From: Pinguiococcus pyrenoidosus
Lineage: Eukaryota > Sar > Pinguiophyceae > Pinguiochrysidales > Pinguiochrysidaceae
DNA length: 12,151 nucleotides
Assembly: GCA_019677205.1 (NCBI GenBank)
Contig: JAAMXY010001342.1
Span: forward strand, 1-12,151
Direction: 5' to 3'
The notes under the pieces were generated by a model that had not been told where the DNA came from, searched no databases, and was given only the letters and a program-made list of their open reading frames with translations. A program made the position numbers and the translations under genes. Positions 8,701 to 12,151 of this stretch are shown in pieces. How positions within the stretch are numbered: position 1 is the first letter of the stretch; every line of letters starts with the position of its first letter.

Positions 8701-8707
8701 GCGTCAT
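2732..8707 (-). CDS. Ferlin: multi-C2-domain, tail-anchored membrane protein
   Basis: Ferlins are Ca2+- and phospholipid-binding proteins of vesicle docking, fusion and membrane repair, anchored by a C-terminal helix with the C2 domains in the cytosol. One uninterrupted frame gives 1991 aa from the ATG at 8707, chosen because the first C2 begins just after it (MTQQKLLELELLGARD). Approximate domains: C2-like 5-130, C2 175-300, C2B 390-490, FerI motif GYILLSAAIAGPGD ending at 526, C2C 560-680, GRLLMSL and VQVSVGN segments at 715-802, C2D 935-1045, C2E 1106-1212, LYRG..GELKGWVRI ending at 1446, C2F 1481-1590, C2G 1651-1770, then PAGTGRSEPNVNP and a hydrophobic anchor at about 1957-1991. Ca2+-type aspartates are present in C2B (D406, D412, D464, D466, D472) and C2F (D1500, D1511, D1560, D1562, D1567). 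C2E lacks them. There is no space for the FerA, FerB and DysF segments of animal dysferlin. Acidic inserts lie near 1260-1285 and 1844-1858. The frame stays open upstream to 8932. Confidence 0.95.
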   Translation of the reverse strand: MTQQKLLELELLGARDVASADEVFAEATLVGLTGRDIPRETFRTESVAAAAGVLEWSASFLIGDHYYLGHQESLPQLRLTLYERKLLVSHVPLGSCLVNLTRDVPWDGSSYHAWKSLSNAAGTAAASVELRLRFRDKEDGETLDHDINVADMTLSEEEKKFLEAEEASLRDVGPNHFRIAILGAYDLPQTDVGFYGQAMPGDPYVIATVEGREVWRSRVKRRTCRPVWNERLALDVKDVSKAIELVLWDQDAYKADDFLGKVVVNLQNYAYGDADATARLKDHALRNQRGEQDDVYRGYLRAAMTWKFDTAAAQRFALKERSGTRLVMASLGLLGDSDDELDDAAGVDPDDHPEVKLGIEERESQAAVRAKARQELEAQLSNMEMRSGDYQVHVHIIRCKSLKAEDLSGCSDPVVKVSILGRRAATRVVPEALDPVFDERFIFNFRDVSRQEMEDAVLSIKVYDRDLLPGTDDVIGSVQLDATYIYFQPHHELHRTWLALIDDADPTDVGIQGYILLSAAIAGPGDKIVVHDEEKERLEALDAALEDPRGFTLPPIIECKTSYLVATIYRAEYLPNMEQGVMPFSSDGKIDAYVQMDFGGIEKPLKTKVKTRSGARNSLNPEWRVQLWLQVTEPSFQSRIKMALMDYNAFRRDETVAEFTKDFTLVKSAKDTGLFWQNLYGPASAAFRLTPHLPTASNERLKYVRQWRSAPQYLGRLLMSLAVVPDLPPKDRRTGELYRDYADFLRSTKGRVKLPRSRSVAERRLERVPTRMLSMRAVVLMGTGLPQRRLRNRYKVQVSVGNVSATTEPREIQEQSATWAQKLELNDMQLPVDDASLADTFVYLLREPPYGSSLPWVPICFARLRTTELVAQGVGTGPRWLILQEDKHIDDLGHDVFPGALLVQLGIGTDDVLRQSEGEAASPWRQNPERLFKERRPCVIRVHVYAARNLEASDADGGTDPFFEVCWKGVKKATRVKRKCFDPHFFESFDFHSDFCPNLAYNDMVRLQLYDLDSLRDATTQASMLDLKEYCAKCFLSLADAEVLSAEEVNAAPHRVPKATSDDWTPLFRESPGDYGGEVLAKVQVIIKNTPAFVVAPPPSIVPKTRRAVLEVFALGFRSMAPYLLQAVQCPYLQVEYESPDGRKYSARTEASRKPSGDNANLLEMLRMNVTLSDDPLFLGAIKLKAHDMRMGGFQTPLVGSCAVQLHKRAPWTADYEPPNMIKVLRDEPSDAFPVQQDAENVQGKQGGLGTRILKPHHGHDDEDADRSREDDGSKDEEERDEGWAEVKLSDPPGASLPFHESKFLGDDEMSFSCVEEPVDVRDDKLVYLDVDESLKTILAETKPQRDTGAGVFGAMLHLPLPHLLDKQEAERTQRLQARSQLEALVNPLGDELEDPKPYLRDRDILSEERTWEAKYPVRPFETFCLYRGHRQRRKVVGELKGWVRIVAVEDDRDGHNDHDEQRRRIPDLLPPAVLRQLMQPQLYTLRLYVLRAMDLEAKDQEWLGRPGKSDPYLRIQLGKQVVDEREHAIEDTIDADFYRCYELTCELPGAGTLLVTCLDKDNFGYDDVIGETRFDLEDRLFDSRWQRCGRRNQSDEPGRVRWATKPLEYRPLMVPTSKQPQGQLECWLDLLHPHEALAYPPDDVALPPRQDFEVRVVVWKLSKVPPADTLGGQNMTDMYCKLWVEGCDVQETDTHWRAKKGRGSFNWRLKFPVQLGHGAHTTKFPFLYFQLWDRDVLKWNDMMADMVLDLGVAFERAYRSKDRVIKLYDDNAERMAAKAQQLRQKRKRQESLDSEHGIDVNDAALEPTLRSRLRLRDDEEAASLELADLPDDVEAQDIADQPADEDDWDEEDEEEEKAAFQALLSSAKAMLGYDEDPPDSRKFQLERYDHNTGKSRPMGNVWLSIEIWPKAQAVGYPAGTGRSEPNVNPYLPPPVGRLQFSLNPFYMMYQLCGPSLMCKILCCILVLGFAVLMIFCQPVLNLFIALFVGG

Positions 8708-9327
8708 TCCCGACGCCGATCCCCAGGACCTCCTTGCAGCAGACCCGGCCGGTAGAGAACGCTCAACGTAGCATGCTGTCGTCTCAAGGTGCCGAATCAC
8801 CCAGAAATCGCCTGTGAAGCTACTGCACCAAAGAGAGGAGAGACAGATCTGAGATGGAGAGGCACCGGAAGGATGCGGCGTCGGGAGATCCCCCACCTGG
8901 ATGATTTTTTGGAATGATTGGGATGAGACCACCTAAGGATCCGAAAAACCTCATGCGCCCGCTGGTGTGCGGCGAGGCGTGCGAACCGGATCGATACATC
9001 GCGATCCGCCTCGCTTTGGGACACATACGTGTCGCTTCCGAGTTGGAACGCCGCAGCGGCTTTAAGCAGCTGTTGAAGCGCCGGCCTCTCACCTGTCGTC
9101 GTTGGCCTGTGGTGGTGCTTGCGATGAAGAAGGCGGCCCTAGGATTCTGTGTCTCGGCCCTGGCGGACGCCCCGGCCGCCGCGAAGAGCATCACGGCTGG
9201 CCTCGCCGCAGGCCACAGGACCTTCCGCACCGGCGGAGCGGCGAGAGGGGGGGCTGCGGAGGCCCTCTTGGGCCGCCTTCTCACAGACTTTGACGTGAGG
9301 GATGCTAGCATACGCAGTCGGGTCACA
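8708..9327. promoter_or_regulatory. Divergent upstream region of the ferlin and the unknown gene
   Basis: The 620 bases lie head-to-head between the ferlin ATG (-) and the ATG at 9328 (+), so they should hold both promoters and leaders. An inverted CCAAT (ATTGG at 8917-8921) and a T-run at 8905-8910 lie about 200 nt upstream of the ferlin ATG; neither is diagnostic. The plus frame that includes ATG 9328 is open back to 8914, with an earlier ATG at 9124. A minus frame covers the same bases, as expected by chance in GC-rich DNA. Confidence 0.4.
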
Positions 9328-10587
9328 ATGGACCCTGCGAGCGTGCAGGCGGACGTGACGCAGGCCTGCGAGCGCCTCGGGCAGGAAAGGTCGGCTGCGG
9401 AATCCGGTGCCAAGAAGCCGTCTGCGCTCGCTCGCGCGTCCTTCTGGCAATCCTAAACGGCGGACCTGATCCCTAGATTGCACCGCGCTTGGCTTGACAG
9501 CCCCGAGATGCGCCTCCTGGAGCTGCAGCGCGACACCGACGCCTTCTGGAAGGAGTTCCGGCTGGTCCTTGTGCAGCTGGAGGCGCTGGCAGAAGCTGGC
9601 CGCATCGAGGGATACGACGTGGCGTCAGCGCTGTGGTCGGCGAAGGACGGCGGGGACGACGAGGCCGCCAGCATCCCTCTGCAGAAGATGCTGGCGCTCG
9701 AACTCCCGAACCTCAAGGGGATTCATCTCCCCGTCAACGTACTGGAGACGTGGGGGCTGGACGTGGCCGCCGAGGCGGCCGCCAGCGGCCTCGAGGTGCA
9801 CGCCGTGCGACCGCACCTGGCGGTGCTCGAGAGTGGCATATGGAGCCTGAGCGACTCTGGGAGTCGAGCACCGCCACAGGGATATCAGGAGGCCAGCGCT
9901 GCCATCCTCGAGCGCTTCAATTTCACGCTGGAAGACGAGGAGAACGCCAGCGACGAAGAGAAGGAATTGGCGGAGGTACGCGTCGTAGGACGCTAGCCTA
10001 CGTCTGACGTAGGACGCTAGCCTACGTCTGCATGCGGTCTAACAAGCTGTGCGAACTTTCTGAAAGGGCTGTCGATGGATGCGCCAGCTCGTGAACGACA
10101 TGCATCGAAAGCTGCAGTTCTTCACGTCGCCGCAGCATTTTGAACAGGAGTTCCTTCAGACCATCATGCCCCTCATTGACCAGAAGTTCTCGGGCATCGA
10201 TGAAGAGAGCCTCGAGATCCTCATGAAGTTCTTCACCACGTATGGCGAGATGGTGACGTTCTACACCGGCGAGAGAACCCGCCAGCTTCTCACCAGTGGC
10301 GCGTTGCGCGTGACGGTGGACTCCGCCGATCCAGCACAAGCGAGCGAAGAGGTGCATTCTCTTGCATGAGGGGTGTGTGATGATGGCGTAGTGTCTCACG
10401 TTCCACCGCGCAGGTGACGGTCGTCTGCCCCTCGGGCACGCACAAGATCGGGAAGGACGAGAGTCTGGACTTGTTCAGCCTGAGCTGGGCGAGGCAACAG
10501 CATCACATTACGACCGTCTTTGCGGATCTTGCAACCGTGCCCGGCCGAAACTGGGACGAGCAGACTATTTCGCAGCTGGACGCGTAA
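9328..10587 (+). CDS. Unrecognised intracellular protein, four exons
   Basis: I do not recognise the family. Model: exon 1 9328-9389, exon 2 9477-9975, exon 3 10067-10351, exon 4 10414-10587 (TAA), giving 339 aa. ATG 9328 has A at -3 and G at +4. Joining exon 1 to exon 2 gives ACERLGQERLHRAWLDSPEM, continuous in phase, and exon 3 to exon 4 gives QASEEVTVVCPSGTHKIGKD. The N-terminal half looks mostly helical (MRLLELQRDTDAFWKEFRLV and similar). An acidic segment (EDEENASDEEKE) ends exon 2. The C-terminal half has well-formed helices (FEQEFLQTIMPLIDQKFSGI, LEILMKFFTTYGEMV) followed by short strand-like runs. There is no signal peptide at this start, no membrane segment and no catalytic motif I know. 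An in-frame ATG at 9124 would add 68 Ala/Arg-rich residues, possibly a targeting presequence, but that stretch may simply be leader. The gene is divergent from the ferlin and ends 79 nt from the THOC5 stop, tail to tail. Confidence 0.72.
9390..9476 (+). other. Intron 1 of the unknown gene (87 nt)
   Basis: Donor GAAAG|GTCGGC, acceptor GATCCCTAG at 9476, phase 2, with CCTAAAC and CCTGATC as branch-like elements. Unspliced, the frame ends at TAA 13 codons after a change to low-quality sequence. Confidence 0.68.
9976..10066 (+). other. Intron 2 of the unknown gene (91 nt; alternative end 10087)
   Basis: Donor GCGGAG|GTACGC, phase 0. A strong TCTAAC branch-like element at 10038-10043 precedes the acceptor TTTCTGAAAG at 10066. 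A second AG in the same frame at 10087 would drop seven codons (GCRWMRQ). The first third of the intron is a tandem duplication. The unspliced frame stops within it at TAG. Confidence 0.7.
9984..10030 (+). repeat. 24-bp-period tandem duplication with inverted repeats, inside an intron
   Basis: Bases 9984-10006 and 10008-10030 are identical over 23 positions. Each copy contains CGTAGG and CCTACG, so four complementary arms alternate. CCTACGTC at 9997-10004 and GACGTAGG at 10006-10013 form a 17-bp near-perfect palindrome across the junction. The first copy starts 8 nt after the 5' splice site. Confidence 0.9.
10352..10413 (+). other. Intron 3 of the unknown gene (62 nt)
   Basis: Donor GAAGAG|GTGCAT, acceptor CCGCGCAG at 10413, phase 0, with TCTCAC as a branch-like element. 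The frame re-opens for 57 codons to TAA at 10585. Reading through instead stops after VHSLA. Confidence 0.75.
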
Positions 10588-10666
10588 GAAAACCAGTACA
10601 GCCGCGGCCCTGCCCTGTAAGGAAAACGGGAAGACCACTTCCCCCGATTGCCTCAGCATGTCAAGC

Positions 10667-12151
10667 TCATCGATATTCAAAGCCCTCGTCCCCTCGGTAC
10701 AGCATCGCCATGCGCCGATCGCGGCCGCGTCTTATGCTGTTCAGGGACTTCCCGTCCGTCAGCGCATCCAAGCAGACCTGTGAAGCAGGATTGGGCGGTT
10801 CAGGGCGTTGCGCAAGTGGCTCTCCGTCAACTCAGTTTTCGAGTACCTGAATGCGCCGGAGCTGATGCGCCAGCAGAAAGGCGGCGGCTCCAGGGTCCGC
10901 GGCATCCTCGAGCACCAGTTCATCATAATAGATATTGACTTCCGTTTCCACGTGCTTCAAGTCCTTCACGATGGTTCGCAGCACGATGTCAGTGAGAAGA
11001 AGACCGAAAGTGAAGCCACGATCTTCTCCTCCATTTGGTCGCGGCCAATCCCTTACCTGATCAAAGGCGGCCGTTCCGACTCCTCCGCTACGCCCCTGCA
11101 GCAGCACTCGAGGTGGTCGGATCGGGTACTCGGGGCTCACCTCGACGAGGGCCTTCAGGCTTGCATGATCTCTTACGAAGGTGGCCGCGAAGTACTGGCA
11201 CTTCTGGAACTCCCACTTCTCCCTTGTCGAGCTCTCCGGCAGACCGACGTCGTACCGAAAGGGGTCTTTCCCCTCCTGCAAGCCGTCGGGCAGCACGGGA
11301 GTCCACGACGACATGGTCCACTTGTCCTTGGAAGCCGCTGGAAACAAGCTCTGCGCCGCCGGGTGAATCGGAAGAGGAAAGGTGGTTTTCTGCAGATGCC
11401 CAAGCATCCCTTCGAGCACCGCCCGAAAGCGCAGTCGGTCCACAATCGCTGCCGTGATGTCCGCCGCGGTCAACGCCGACGCATCTTCGCCACTGGCGTG
11501 GCTGGGATTGCACAGGGGCAGAGTGTCAAGGCCGCAGAGATACTGCACCCAGCAATACTCGTAAAGCGGGCCGTTCTTCTGGTCGTCGAGCTGCTCGCCC
11601 ACGTCGCCGGGGAAGAGGTTGCACAGCGCATTTCCGGGGGCGAGCTCGCCCTCTTCTACCGTGACCTTCAGCAAGGTTCTCTTCCGCGCTTCGCTGAAGA
11701 AGAAGCCAAGCACAACCTTGAAGGCGATGGCGATCTGTCCGGAGCTCTCGCCGGACACTTCAATCGTCATGGTAAAACTAGCGTCATCGAGCAGTAGGTT
11801 GGCTGCGTCCTGCGACGCGCGGGCATTGGCGTTGTCCTCATCGGTACTCTTCCGCCTCCGCTTGGCTGACGGGCCGTCATCGCTGCCGACCGCGCTCTGG
11901 ACGTGCAAATCAACCTCCGCGCCACCGATCGTCCACGTGATATCGTCGTTGGTCTCGGTCTCCGTCCTTGGGCGAATGCACGATTAGGGCAGGAACCTTG
12001 CAAAGCGTGGCGCATCGTCAGACGTACCGGGGATGCAGGGCGAGGTTGCGAAGGGCGTCCAGCTGTCGAAACGCCAAGTAGAGTGGCCGGGAGAGGCGTG
12101 CGGCAGCCGCGTGAGCGGCTCGGATCTCCGACCGTGGGAGGCCCAAGGTTT
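10667..12151 (-). CDS. THOC5: THO complex subunit 5 (mRNA export), 5' partial, spliced
   Basis: THOC5 is a nuclear subunit of THO/TREX, which couples transcription and processing to mRNA export. Model: exon from beyond 12151 to 12028, exon 11966-10847, exon 10777-10667 (TGA), giving about 450 aa in the window; animal THOC5 is near 680 aa, so the N-terminal third is missing. Seen: LSRPLYLAFRQLDALRNLAL in the first exon matches the family's LPPPLYxLFxQ region, then an acidic and basic stretch with KRRRKS. PGNALCNLFPGD and YEYCWVQYLCGL match the family's LYPGDHG and YLWVQKLGGL. HPAAQSLFPA, SLKALVEVSPEYP and VETEVNIYYDEL match the C-terminal half. The last exon supplies VCLDALTDGK and MAMLYRGDEGFEYR, matching VLLDVYL and LRLFRGP of the family's end. 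Similarity to animal THOC5 is from memory. The gene is convergent with the unknown gene, with 79 nt between stops. Confidence 0.9.
10778..10846 (-). other. THOC5 last intron (69 nt)
   Basis: Donor CATTCAG|GTACTC, acceptor CTGCTTCACAG at 10778, phase 0, with CCTGAAC as a branch-like element. Unspliced, the frame stops after only VLEN. Spliced, it continues 36 codons with family-like sequence. Confidence 0.82.
11967..12027 (-). other. THOC5 upstream intron (61 nt)
   Basis: Donor CCCCG|GTACGT, acceptor TTCGCCCAAG at 11967, phase 2, with CCTAATC as a branch-like element. It joins NLALHPR to TETETNDDITW. The exon on the high-coordinate side has the PLYLAF motif expected in THOC5. Confidence 0.8.

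Noticed and set aside
8820-9413. Minus-strand open frame of 197 codons upstream of the ferlin
   Set aside because: Composition is Arg/Ser/Ala-rich with no domain, and it overlaps exon 1 of the plus-strand gene. Chance opening in GC-rich DNA is the simpler reading.
10648-10783. Possible fifth exon of the plus-strand unknown gene (MSSSSIFKALVPSVQ...)
   Set aside because: The minus strand here is the THOC5 terminal exon with family-like sequence, and exon 4 already ends in TAA at 10585. A GC|GTAAGA donor-like string at 10583 is probably coincidence.
10808-11797. Plus-strand open frame of 329 codons
   Set aside because: It is antisense to THOC5, which has clear family motifs along the same bases.
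1-12151. Bacterial or phage origin, operons, CRISPR, tRNA or rRNA, mobile element
   Set aside because: Ferlin and THOC5 are eukaryotic families, genes are spliced, and no repeat array, tRNA-like cloverleaf, transposase or terminal repeats were seen by eye.

Overview
This window reads as nuclear DNA from a GC-rich eukaryotic microbe, probably a protist or alga. Four observations support that. Three of the five genes read correctly only when short GT-AG introns of about 60-90 nt are removed. Two gene products belong to eukaryote-only families: a ferlin and the THO mRNA-export subunit THOC5. The ATGs sit in good Kozak-like contexts (A or G at -3, often G at +4). There are no operons or Shine-Dalgarno sites. 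The first gene encodes an extracellular Cys-rich domain of the CCxxSCGTCGGxGC type, which I associate with stramenopile and other algal genomes. That placement is inference, and I cannot name the species.

Layout, left to right. (1) 1-948, +: the 3' end of a gene for a repetitive, disulfide-rich, probably secreted or surface protein. (2) 949-1333: a convergent 3' intergenic stretch with a small 9-bp tandem repeat. (3) 1334-2269, -: a METTL21-type (Methyltransf_16) protein methyltransferase in three or four exons; the first intron cuts exactly before the SAM-binding GSGTG loop. (4) 2270-2731: intergenic. (5) 2732-8707, -: one uninterrupted 1991-codon frame for a ferlin with about eight C2 domains, a FerI motif and a C-terminal membrane anchor. 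(6) 8708-9327: a divergent upstream region shared by the ferlin and the next gene. (7) 9328-10587, +: a four-exon gene for a protein of about 339 aa that I do not recognise; its second intron carries a 24-bp tandem duplication full of inverted repeats. (8) 10667-12151, -: THOC5, 5'-truncated by the window edge, with two introns visible and a short terminal exon that a simple ORF reading misses.

The genes do not form a pathway. They cover membrane fusion and traffic (ferlin), protein-lysine methylation (METTL21-like), nuclear mRNA export (THOC5), a surface or secreted protein, and one unknown. The main value of the window is in the gene models: eight short introns rebuilt from family alignment remembered in outline, reading phase and splice signals, beside a very long intron-free ferlin. 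I see no mobile element, CRISPR array, tRNA, rRNA or virus-like gene.
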